Source of the DNA: Deltaproteobacteria bacterium
GTDB lineage: Bacteria; Desulfobacterota; Syntrophobacteria; BM002
DNA length: 5,640 bases
Assembly (NCBI GenBank): GCA_017861095.1
Contig: JAGFXI010000150.1
Coordinates: 1 to 5,640 of the forward strand
Direction of reading: 5' to 3'
Shown here: positions 1 through 4,886 of the stretch, piece by piece
Numbering within the stretch: the stretch's first letter is position 1
Layout of the letters: the number at the start of each line of letters is the position of its first letter
Program-made: the position numbers and the translations under genes
Notes under the pieces: model-generated
The model's database searches: none
The model's input: only the letters and a program-made list of their open reading frames with translations
Told to the model about the DNA's origin: nothing

Positions 1-126
1 TTGCGCTTCATCTTTCGTCATTGCAGCGTACTTCTCTGTACGCCTCATTCCTCAAGATTCGCGCGCCTTGCATCTGGAGCTTTTTACTGTGCCGTCAACC
101 TTGGCGACTTATTACGAAGCCGTCAA
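1..126. repeat. Probable dispersed intergenic repeat element, cut by the left window edge
   Basis: This stretch has no convincing gene. It contains a perfect 6-bp hairpin, GCGTAC (26-31), loop TTCTCT, GTACGC (38-43), followed by CTCATTCCTCAAGATTCGCG and then a CTTTTTACTGTGCCGTCAA end (80-98). From memory, this arrangement (a GTAC hairpin, then a CTCATTCCTC block, then a GCGCGCCTTGCAT block, then a TTTTTAC...GCCGTCAA end) resembles an interspersed repeat seen between genes in many deltaproteobacterial genomes; that is recall, not a search. The end module occurs twice: 81-98 and 109-126 match at 14 of 18 positions and share the exact 8-mer GCCGTCAA. The other end of the element probably lies left of position 1. 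Its copy number cannot be judged from this window. Confidence 0.6.
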
Positions 127-162
127 GGCTGCGTTCCTCCCTGGGAGCGGGGCCGATTTCGG

Positions 163-191
163 TTGACATCCGTGGACTACTTTGGTACAAA
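163..191 (+). promoter_or_regulatory. Sigma-70-type promoter for the small membrane protein gene
   Basis: A perfect -35 box TTGACA (163-168) is followed after exactly 17 bases by TACAAA (186-191), which matches the -10 consensus at four of six positions. Transcription would start near 198, giving a leader of about 38 bases before the ATG at 236. The box lies just outside the left-edge repeat. The promoter is predicted from sequence alone. Confidence 0.65.
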
Positions 192-221
192 CGCAGCGTT
201 CTCGGAAGAACCTCGTCACCT

Positions 222-228
222 GGAGGTG
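222..228 (+). promoter_or_regulatory. Ribosome binding site deciding the start of the small membrane protein
   Basis: GGAGGTG lies 7 bases before the ATG at 236. The next in-frame ATG (281) has no comparable purine-rich site in front of it, so the start at 236 is preferred. Confidence 0.7.
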
Positions 229-235
229 CAGTCCC

Positions 236-430
236 ATGATCGAGCTCCTTTGCGTCGGATTGAAGCGAAGCCTCGCCACCATGTTGCCCTGGGACATTCC
301 CTGGTACGACCCCAGCCATACCGTGTTCTTCCTCGCGCTCTACGGCGCTCTTGGGGTTATCGGTCTCGGCCTGATTATCGCCGCGGTTCTCACGATTGCG
401 AACCTGAAGGGTAAGGGCGGGCACCACTAA
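236..430 (+). CDS. Small single-helix membrane protein of unknown function (64 aa)
   Basis: I do not recognise a named family. The protein has a short N-terminal part with Lys10 and Arg11, then an aromatic, proline-containing stretch with Trp19, Pro22, Trp23, Tyr24 and Pro26, then one hydrophobic segment at about residues 29-55 that is rich in Gly, Leu and Ile, and a basic Lys-Gly-Lys-Gly-Gly-His-His tail. This fits a one-pass inner-membrane protein. The aromatic motif just before the helix suggests an interfacial anchor, and the terminal His pair could bind a metal, but both points are inference. The gene has its own promoter (163-191), ribosome binding site (222-228) and intrinsic terminator (465-500), so it appears to be a complete monocistronic unit, which argues that this short frame is real. 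Small proteins of this type can be subunits of respiratory or transport complexes, but no neighbour here supports that role. An alternative start at 281 would give 49 residues and keep the helix. Confidence 0.75.
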   Translation: MIELLCVGLKRSLATMLPWDIPWYDPSHTVFFLALYGALGVIGLGLIIAAVLTIANLKGKGGHH

Positions 431-464
431 CCCCAAGCCCCCGAGGCACACTCTCGCAATCCCT

Positions 465-500
465 GCAGGCCCCCGGTGACGGGAAGGCCTGCTTTTTTTT
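465..500 (+). terminator. Strong intrinsic terminator of the small membrane protein gene
   Basis: The stem pairs GCAGGCC (465-471) with GGCCTGC (486-492) and continues as CCCG (472-475) with CGGG (480-483) around a GTGA loop, leaving only an AA bulge at 484-485. Eight T's follow (493-500). The T-run is on the plus strand only. Read from the ruvB side, the hairpin is not followed by U's, so it should act efficiently in one direction. Confidence 0.92.
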
Positions 501-508
501 GGAGTTGA

Positions 509-1543
509 TCACTCGGTGGTTCCGCCGAGCAGATCCATCTGGCGGGCGGTTCGAGGCGTGAGGTTGAAATGCTCATAGGCAAGTCGGGTTGCGACCCGAC
601 CCCTGGGGGTGCGGTGCAGATAGCCCTCCTGGATGAGATAGGGCTCGTAGACATCCTCGAGGGTGTCCCGCTCCTCGCCGACGGCGGCCGAGATGGTGTC
701 GATCCCCACAGGGCCGCCGTCAAACTTCTCGATGACGGTGAGGAGTATCCGTCGGTCCATCTTGTCGAACCCCTTCTCATCCACCCCGAGCATCTTCAGG
801 GCGGCGTCGGTGACCTCCCGGGTGATCACGCCGTCGGCCCGCACCTGCGCGTAGTCGCGCACCCGTTTCAAGAGGCGGTTCGACACCCGCGGGGTGCCCC
901 GCGAGCGCCGCGCAATCTCCAGGGCACCATCCTCGTCGATGGCGATTCCGAGAATGCGCGCCGAACGCTTGACGATGAGAGCGAGTTCCGGCGGCGCGTA
1001 AAACTCCACCCTGAGGGCGACCCCGAATCGGTCTCGGAGCGGCGGCGTGAGAAGGCCGGCACGGGTTGTGGCTCCCACGAGGGTGAAGTGAGGCAAATCC
1101 AGCTTGATGGTTCGGGCACTCGGGCCCTGACCGATGATGAGATCGAGCTGGAAGTCCTCCATGGCGGGGTAGAGAAGCTCCTCCACCACGTGATTCAGCC
1201 GGTGGATCTCATCGATGAAGAGGACGTCACGAGGCTTGAGGTTGGTCAAGATGGCTGCGAGATCGCCGGGCCGCTCCATGACCGGCCCCGAGGTGGTCTT
1301 GAGGTTCACTGTGAGTTCTTGGGAGATGATGTAGGCGAGGGTGGTCTTGCCGAGGCCGGGGAACCCGTGAAGCAGGACGTGGTCGAGGGGTTCGTTTCGC
1401 GCCCTGGCCGCCTCGATGAAGACCTTGAGGTTCTCCTTCAACCGCTCTTGCCCTATGTATTCATCGAGACTCAGAGGCCGCAGGTTGATTTCAAACCCGG
1501 TTTCCTCGGGCCGCCTGAGGCCGTTTACCAGACGATCTTCCAT
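509..1543 (-). CDS. ruvB: Holliday junction branch migration ATPase RuvB
   Basis: RuvB is the hexameric AAA+ motor that, with RuvA, drives branch migration of Holliday junctions during recombination repair. From the chosen start the protein has 344 residues, the usual family length. Visible motifs are Walker A GFPGLGKT (60-67), Walker B LFIDEIH (108-114), sensor 1 GATT (157-160), the arginine finger in PLRDRFG (Arg170), sensor 2 GTPRVSNRLLKR (216-227), and a C-terminal winged helix with EPYLIQEGYLHRTPRGR (300-316) for DNA binding. The ATG at 1543 gives the typical N-terminus MEDRLV. A GTG at 1582 would add 13 residues unlike the family and has no ribosome binding site. The site before 1543 is also weak (GGA, 8 bases upstream). 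The gene is last in the ruvCAB order, 83 bases after ruvA. No intrinsic terminator is visible on this strand after its TGA stop. Confidence 0.98.
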   Translation of the reverse strand: MEDRLVNGLRRPEETGFEINLRPLSLDEYIGQERLKENLKVFIEAARARNEPLDHVLLHGFPGLGKTTLAYIISQELTVNLKTTSGPVMERPGDLAAILTNLKPRDVLFIDEIHRLNHVVEELLYPAMEDFQLDLIIGQGPSARTIKLDLPHFTLVGATTRAGLLTPPLRDRFGVALRVEFYAPPELALIVKRSARILGIAIDEDGALEIARRSRGTPRVSNRLLKRVRDYAQVRADGVITREVTDAALKMLGVDEKGFDKMDRRILLTVIEKFDGGPVGIDTISAAVGEERDTLEDVYEPYLIQEGYLHRTPRGRVATRLAYEHFNLTPRTARQMDLLGGTTE

Positions 1544-1626
1544 AGGATCGGTCCGTTGCCAGTGGTGGGTGGTCCGCAGCACTCAACCCAGATTGGCCTG
1601 AGTCTTTGTGGGTTCCCAAGCTGCAC

Positions 1627-2229
1627 TTAGGCGAGGGAGCGGAGGCATTCCTGGAGCAGGTTCTCCACGGTGATGTTCCGTTGGAGGATCTTACAGGCCT
1701 GATCAATGGCGCGCTGGGCCACAGCCCTCCTGTAGCCGAGATTGAGCAAGGCGGAGAGCGCGTCATCGAGAACCGCCGTGCCCTTCTGCTGTCGCGCCGG
1801 AAGATCGCTCTCTCCGGGGATATCCAGGCCGGCCAGCTTGTCTCTCAGCTCCACGATGATCCGCTCCGCCGTCTTCCGGCCCACACCTGGAATGACTGTA
1901 AGCCTCGCCACATCCTCCTGCCGCACCGTGGCCACCAGTTCGCCGGCACTGATCCCCGAAAGAATATTGATTGCCAGACGGGGGCCGATCCCGTTCACGC
2001 CCATGAGGCGGACAAAGAGCTCCTTTTCCTGAGGACTTCGAAAGCCATAGAGCTGCAAGGCATTCTCACGCACATGGGTGTGAATGTGGAAAGAGACCGT
2101 GTTTCCTAGGTCTGGAAGCTCGTAAAAGGTGGTGAGGGGAACGGTCACTTCGTAGCCGACCCCATTGACGTCAAGGATAAGGTACCTGGGGGATTTCGAC
2201 TGAAGGGAGCCCCGGAGGTGAGCAATCAT
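1627..2229 (-). CDS. ruvA: Holliday junction DNA-binding protein RuvA
   Basis: RuvA is the tetrameric protein that holds the four-way junction flat and loads RuvB rings on opposite arms. The 200-residue product has the three expected parts. An OB-fold domain covers about 1-63 and begins MIAHLRG. Two helix-hairpin-helix motifs follow: VNGIGPRLAINIL at 78-90 and IPGVGRKTAERIIVEL at 113-128. After a flexible linker rich in polar residues (about 135-150), the small RuvB-binding domain covers about 151-200 and includes DALSALLNLGY (156-166). The start at 2229 is chosen because it gives the family N-terminus and has GGGAGG 8 bases upstream; a start at 2247 would add six residues and place this site inside the gene. 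Its ATG overlaps the ruvC TGA as ATGA, indicating translational coupling with ruvC. Confidence 0.98.
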   Translation of the reverse strand: MIAHLRGSLQSKSPRYLILDVNGVGYEVTVPLTTFYELPDLGNTVSFHIHTHVRENALQLYGFRSPQEKELFVRLMGVNGIGPRLAINILSGISAGELVATVRQEDVARLTVIPGVGRKTAERIIVELRDKLAGLDIPGESDLPARQQKGTAVLDDALSALLNLGYRRAVAQRAIDQACKILQRNITVENLLQECLRSLA

Positions 2230-2726
2230 CGTCTCAGCCTCCCGCACAGGAGTCCCTCTCCCTGAGAGGAGTGGAGATGGCAGACGGCTACCGCTAGGGC
2301 ATCGGCGGTATCGGGCTCGGGTAAGAACTCGAGGCGGAGAAGGAGCCGAACCATCTCCTGGACCTGTTCCTTCTGCGCCCGGCCGTAGCCCACCAGAGCC
2401 TGTTTCACTGCAAGGGGCGAGTACTCGGCAATAGGCAATCCGGCATTCAGGCCGGCCAGCATGGCCACACCCCTTACGTGGCCGAGTTTTAGAGCAGTCT
2501 TCACATTTCGGGCGAAAAAGAGATCTTCGACCGCCATGACCTCTGGCCTATGGTGGGCGACGACCTCGCTAAGGCGAGAGTAGATGGTCCTGAGGCGGCC
2601 GTTAAAGGGTACCCCGGCGGGAGCCATCACCCTGCCGCTCGCCACGTGACATGGGCGACCATCGATGGGCTCAACGATCCCGTAGCCGGTAATCAGGGAG
2701 CCGGGATCAATGCCGATGATCCGCAA
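2226..2726 (-). CDS. ruvC: Crossover junction endonuclease RuvC
   Basis: RuvC is the dimeric, Mg-dependent resolvase that nicks Holliday junctions symmetrically and works with the RuvAB motor. The product has 166 residues, near the usual length of 160-175. The four acidic catalytic positions of the RNase H-like fold are present: Asp7 in MRIIGIDPG, Glu67 in MAVEDLFF, and Asp139 and Asp142 in the PDTADALA segment. The start codon is TTG at 2726. It is supported by the family N-terminus and by the purine-rich GAGGAGAGG just upstream (2731-2739). The stop overlaps the ruvA start by four bases. The YebC-family gene ends 79 bases upstream. No promoter is evident in that gap, so co-transcription with the upstream gene is likely but unproven. 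Confidence 0.98.
   Translation of the reverse strand: MRIIGIDPGSLITGYGIVEPIDGRPCHVASGRVMAPAGVPFNGRLRTIYSRLSEVVAHHRPEVMAVEDLFFARNVKTALKLGHVRGVAMLAGLNAGLPIAEYSPLAVKQALVGYGRAQKEQVQEMVRLLLRLEFLPEPDTADALAVAVCHLHSSQGEGLLCGRLRR
2238..2243 (-). promoter_or_regulatory. Ribosome binding site of ruvA, inside the 3' end of ruvC
   Basis: On the minus strand GGGAGG lies 8 bases before the ATG at 2229. It fixes the ruvA start and lies within the last codons of ruvC, which fits coupled translation. Confidence 0.75.
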
Positions 2727-2730
2727 GGGG

Positions 2731-2739
2731 CCTCTCCTC
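2731..2739 (-). promoter_or_regulatory. Ribosome binding site supporting the TTG start of ruvC
   Basis: On the minus strand GAGGAGAGG is followed by four C's and then TTG (2726-2724). Counting from the first GGAG, the spacing is about 9 bases. This strong site compensates for the rare start codon. Confidence 0.75.
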
Positions 2740-2805
2740 TTCGCTCTTGCCGCCTGCGAGCTCGGGGCGGGGTAGGCTCGCCGCTCACGCTAGCTCGCGC
2801 CCGTC

Positions 2806-3552
2806 TCAGGCGATACGCCGGAGAATCTCATCGGCGATATCGAAGTTAGCATAGACCTTCTGCACGTCGTCGGAGTCTTCCAGTGCGTCCATGAGTTTGA
2901 GCATCTGAATGGCCTTGGCCTCGGTGAGCTTCACAGAGTTCTGCGGCACCATGGTGACCTCGGCCATGGCGGCCTGCAGCCCCTTCCCCTGGAAGTGCTC
3001 TTTTGTCGCCTCGAAGAGTTCCGGTGTGGTGTATGCCTCGTACTGGTCATCGGTGGTGACCACATCGTCAGCGCCGGCCTCGAGGGCCGCCTCCATGACC
3101 GCATCTTCGCTTGTCTGCGCCCGGTCGAAGGCGATTAGGCCCTTTTTCTGGAATATCCAGGCCACGCAGCCGGCCTCCCCGAGACTTCCCCCGTGTTTAC
3201 TGAAGTGGTGCCGAAGATCTGCAGCGGTACGGTTCTTGTTGTCGGTCATGACCTCCACGAGCACCGCCACGCCGCCCGGGCCGTACCCTTCGTAAGTATA
3301 CTCCTCGTATCTCGTGCCCTCGAGCTCGCCCGTACCCTTCTTGATGGCCCGTTCGATGTTCTCCTTGGGCATGTTTTCAGCCCTGGCCGCGGCAATAGCC
3401 TGGCGAAGCCTGGAGTTGCCCGACGGATCCCTCCCACCCACTCGGGCGGATACCATGATCTCCCGGTTGAGCCTCGAGAAGATCTTGCCCCGTTTGGCGT
3501 CAGCCGCACCTTTCTTGTGACGTATGCTGGACCATTTTGAATGTCCGGACAT
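2806..3552 (-). CDS. yebC: YebC/TACO1-family protein (DUF28)
   Basis: The 248-residue product has the full length of the YebC/TACO1 family and its hallmark N-terminus MSGHSKWSSIRHKKGAADAK, which leads into a helical domain with NMPKENIERAIKKGTG (60-75). Other conserved parts are GYGPGG (89-94), TDNKNRTAADLRHHFSKHGG and the VAWIFQKKG segment. Family members are annotated as transcription regulators in some bacteria, while mitochondrial TACO1 and some bacterial homologues are tied to translation; the sequence does not decide which role applies here. The ATG at 3552 has GGAGGG (3559-3564) 6 bases upstream. The gene precedes ruvC, a very common arrangement. The 207 bases between it and rlmE hold no clear promoter, terminator or tRNA that I can see. 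The C-terminus is acidic (DALEDSDDVQKV), as is usual for the family. Confidence 0.96.
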   Translation of the reverse strand: MSGHSKWSSIRHKKGAADAKRGKIFSRLNREIMVSARVGGRDPSGNSRLRQAIAAARAENMPKENIERAIKKGTGELEGTRYEEYTYEGYGPGGVAVLVEVMTDNKNRTAADLRHHFSKHGGSLGEAGCVAWIFQKKGLIAFDRAQTSEDAVMEAALEAGADDVVTTDDQYEAYTTPELFEATKEHFQGKGLQAAMAEVTMVPQNSVKLTEAKAIQMLKLMDALEDSDDVQKVYANFDIADEILRRIA

Positions 3553-3753
3553 GGTGTTCCCTCCAGTTCAAGTGAGCCTGCCTCTGCCCGACCCCTGCGA
3601 GATCTCAACGCCGCCTCGCCTTCAAGACCGATGGAAACCCAGAGGTGCCGCACGCAGAGCGGGTTCCTGCTCAGGTTGTCTTCTTGTTAGCGAGCCCTCC
3701 GTGGTAGTCTCTCCTTGTTATCAGCCTTGGGCAGAGAGTTCCGATCGAACCGA

Positions 3754-3769
3754 GCCGGCTCACGCCGGC
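3754..3769 (-). other. GC-rich hairpin enclosing the rlmE stop codon
   Basis: GCCGGC (3764-3769) and GCCGGC (3754-3759) are self-complementary arms around the four-base loop GTGA, whose last three bases are the TGA stop of rlmE (3762-3760). No U-tract follows on the minus strand, so it is not a standard intrinsic terminator. It may protect the 3' end of the transcript or have no role. Confidence 0.5.
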
Positions 3770-4398
3770 GCCGTTGGCAGATCTCCGGACGGTGCCGAAA
3801 GAGCCCAGCCAGCCCTTTTCTCCATGCCCAGAAGGTAGATTTCCTTACTTTCTTTCCGGGTGGCGCGAGGTTTCATCCCCCGGACCCGGCGGAACATACG
3901 TTTCATTTCCTTGACCATGCTATCAAAATCCGTGCCTTGGAAGATCTTGCCGAGGAAGGAACCACCCGGCACCAGAAGCTTTCCAGCCAACTCCAAGGCC
4001 CGTTCGAAGAGGAGAGAAGAGCGAGCGCTATCTGCCGCCCGGATGCCGGTGGTGGCTGGGGCCAGATCACTGAGCACCACGTCGAAGGTGGAGGAAAGAT
4101 GCTGGAGGTCGGCGGGCTGCAGTCCAAAGACGTCGGCTTGGAGCACCTGAACGTGGGACGGCAGTTCCAGAGCCATGGGACGGAGATCCACGCCCACCAC
4201 GAGACCGCGGTGGCCAACGGCGCGAGCACAGTACTGAAGCCACGAGCCCGGATGGCACCCGAGATCCAGGACGCGCTGGCCGGGCCGAAAGAGCCGGACA
4301 CGGCGGTCGATTTCCTCAAGTTTATACACCGAGCGAGCCGGAAACCCCTCCTTCTTTGCCCGCTTAAAGTAGCGGTCTTGCGGCTGCCATCGATTCAT
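3760..4398 (-). CDS. rlmE: 23S rRNA 2'-O-methyltransferase RlmE (FtsJ/RrmJ)
   Basis: RlmE methylates the 2'-OH of a uridine in the A loop of 23S rRNA (U2552 in E. coli) with S-adenosylmethionine, late in large-subunit assembly. The 212-residue protein starts with the expected basic RNA-binding segment, including DRYFKRAKKEGFPARSVYKL. The K-D-K-E catalytic tetrad is visible at Lys26, Asp111, Lys151 and Glu186. The SAM-binding motif I is LDLGCHPGSW (44-53), with CHPGSW where many homologues have APGGW, and GVDL at 69-72 is the acidic loop after strand 2. The ATG at 4398 has GGAG 4 bases upstream, slightly close but acceptable. About 26 residues follow Glu186, and the last dozen are Ala/Pro/Ser-rich and look poorly structured. 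The gene is divergent from groES. In E. coli rlmE is heat-shock induced, so shared stress control is conceivable but not shown. Confidence 0.95.
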   Translation of the reverse strand: MNRWQPQDRYFKRAKKEGFPARSVYKLEEIDRRVRLFRPGQRVLDLGCHPGSWLQYCARAVGHRGLVVGVDLRPMALELPSHVQVLQADVFGLQPADLQHLSSTFDVVLSDLAPATTGIRAADSARSSLLFERALELAGKLLVPGGSFLGKIFQGTDFDSMVKEMKRMFRRVRGMKPRATRKESKEIYLLGMEKRAGWALSAPSGDLPTAPA

Positions 4399-4429
4399 GG
4401 ATCTCCAGCCCGCCTCGTCGTGTAAGGCT

Positions 4430-4459
4430 CTTGTAACATGAAGGAAAAGAGCTTGTAAA
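4430..4459 (-). promoter_or_regulatory. Candidate promoter of rlmE
   Basis: On the minus strand TTTACA (4459-4454) and TACAAG (4435-4430) are separated by 18 bases. They match the -35 box at five of six and the -10 box at four of six positions. Transcription would start near 4423, about 25 bases before the rlmE ATG. An inverted repeat, GCTCTT (4427-4432) and AAGAGC (4447-4452), spans the spacer and -10 box and might be a protein site. Confidence 0.45.
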
Positions 4460-4521
4460 TAGGTTCGTCCCTGGGAAGCCGCGGCCGGAGAAGAGGCCCC
4501 CTTTTGCTCTTTAGGGAAAGA

Positions 4522-4575
4522 TACCGGAATCTAGGTCTCCCCGGCGGAACGTTGACTCCCCGGAGGATCCCGGTA
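4522..4575. repeat. Imperfect long-range inverted repeat enclosing a 12-bp direct repeat
   Basis: TACCGGAATC (4522-4531) can pair with GATCCCGGTA (4566-4575) at nine of ten positions. Two copies of CTCCCCGGNGGA, differing at the one position shown as N, start at 4537 and 4556, 19 bases apart; the second overlaps the right arm. The arrangement could form a structured RNA or a repeated binding site. Nothing shows that it is transcribed. Confidence 0.45.
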
Positions 4576-4641
4576 CGGTGCCCGGCAGGCTGGACGCTTT
4601 AATAAGTCGGTCCCGAGGGGAGCCTCATTACCCGGCTGGTG

Positions 4642-4678
4642 CAGAAACTAATTTGAAGTAAGAAAAAGAAAGTTTCTG
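4642..4678. repeat. 8-bp perfect inverted repeat in an AT-rich block
   Basis: CAGAAACT (4642-4649) and AGTTTCTG (4671-4678) are perfect inverted copies separated by 21 bases of A/G-rich sequence. There is no T-run directly after either arm, so it is not a standard terminator. Its centre lies about 115 bases upstream of the predicted groES -10 box and about 260 bases from the rlmE start. Confidence 0.5.
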
Positions 4679-4759
4679 GAAAAATTTGCTTTGGTGAGAG
4701 AAAAAGAGACTCTTCTGGCTATTTTTTTCCTTGAGGCAAGTAATTCAGGAATTCCGCCA

Positions 4760-4788
4760 TTGCCTTTGCCCGGGGATGCGGGTATTCT
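4760..4788 (+). promoter_or_regulatory. Sigma-70-type promoter of groESL
   Basis: TTGCCT (4760-4765) and TATTCT (4783-4788) are separated by 17 bases, and each matches its consensus at four of six positions. Transcription would start near 4795, which places the CIRCE element directly in the initially transcribed region, its usual location in HrcA-controlled operons. The -35 box is also the right arm of an inverted repeat, AGGCAA (4734-4739) and TTGCCT. Confidence 0.6.
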
Positions 4789-4797
4789 CGGGATGTG

Positions 4798-4824
4798 TTA
4801 GCACTCACCGAAAGCGAGTGCTAA
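4798..4824. promoter_or_regulatory. CIRCE operator (HrcA binding site)
   Basis: TTAGCACTC (4798-4806), a 9-base spacer, and GAGTGCTAA (4816-4824) match the CIRCE consensus perfectly in both arms and in spacing. CIRCE is the operator of the heat-shock repressor HrcA, which is kept active by GroEL, so the operon is predicted to be induced when free GroEL is depleted. The element lies 62 bases before the groES ATG. It implies an hrcA gene elsewhere in the genome. Confidence 0.97.
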
Positions 4825-4886
4825 TATCGGCGCTCGCTTCCCCACAACATCGTGAACCTCTCGGAAGAGAAAAGGAGTTGAGGGCT

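Larger units (their letters stand above)
4399..4797. other. Divergent intergenic region between rlmE and groES
   Basis: No coding region here is convincing. Reading left to right: the candidate rlmE promoter (4430-4459); a GC-rich block at about 4520-4640 with a direct repeat and a long-range stem; an AT-rich, purine-rich block at about 4641-4730 with an 8-bp inverted repeat and a run of seven T's (4722-4728); and the groES promoter (4760-4788). I compared the GC-rich block by eye with common riboswitches (TPP, cobalamin, SAM, glycine, c-di-GMP), SRP RNA, RNase P RNA, tmRNA and tRNA, and found no convincing match. Confidence 0.6.

Noticed and set aside
1..414. Plus-strand open frame covering the left edge and the small gene in another frame
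   Set aside because: It runs through the repeat-like element and its hairpin, has no recognisable protein features, and overlaps the better supported gene at 236-430, which has its own promoter and ribosome binding site.
569..1630. Long open frame of about 353 codons antisense to ruvB
   Set aside because: It mirrors the ruvB coding sequence in GC-rich DNA, has no recognisable domain or ribosome binding site, and RuvB motifs on the other strand are unambiguous.
3700..3759. tRNA-like pieces on the minus strand (GGTTCGATC and CTGATAAC)
   Set aside because: They resemble a T loop and an Ile anticodon loop but are in the wrong order, and the flanking sequences do not form the needed stems.
3715..4425. 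Long open frame antisense to rlmE
   Set aside because: It is explained by codon bias of rlmE on the opposite strand; its translation shows no family features.
4520..4640. Known riboswitch or housekeeping RNA in the GC-rich block
   Set aside because: No conserved core of the common riboswitch classes, SRP RNA, RNase P RNA, tmRNA or 6S RNA could be recognised by eye; it is kept only as an unassigned structured block.
4696..4729. Possible intrinsic terminator before the run of seven T's
   Set aside because: The only stem available is about four A-T/G-C pairs and ends 8 bases before the T-run; no plus-strand gene lies upstream to be terminated.
4731..4886. Extended groES start upstream of 4887
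   Set aside because: The extension would translate the promoter and CIRCE element, and no GroES has such an N-terminus. The ATG at 4887 has a good ribosome binding site.
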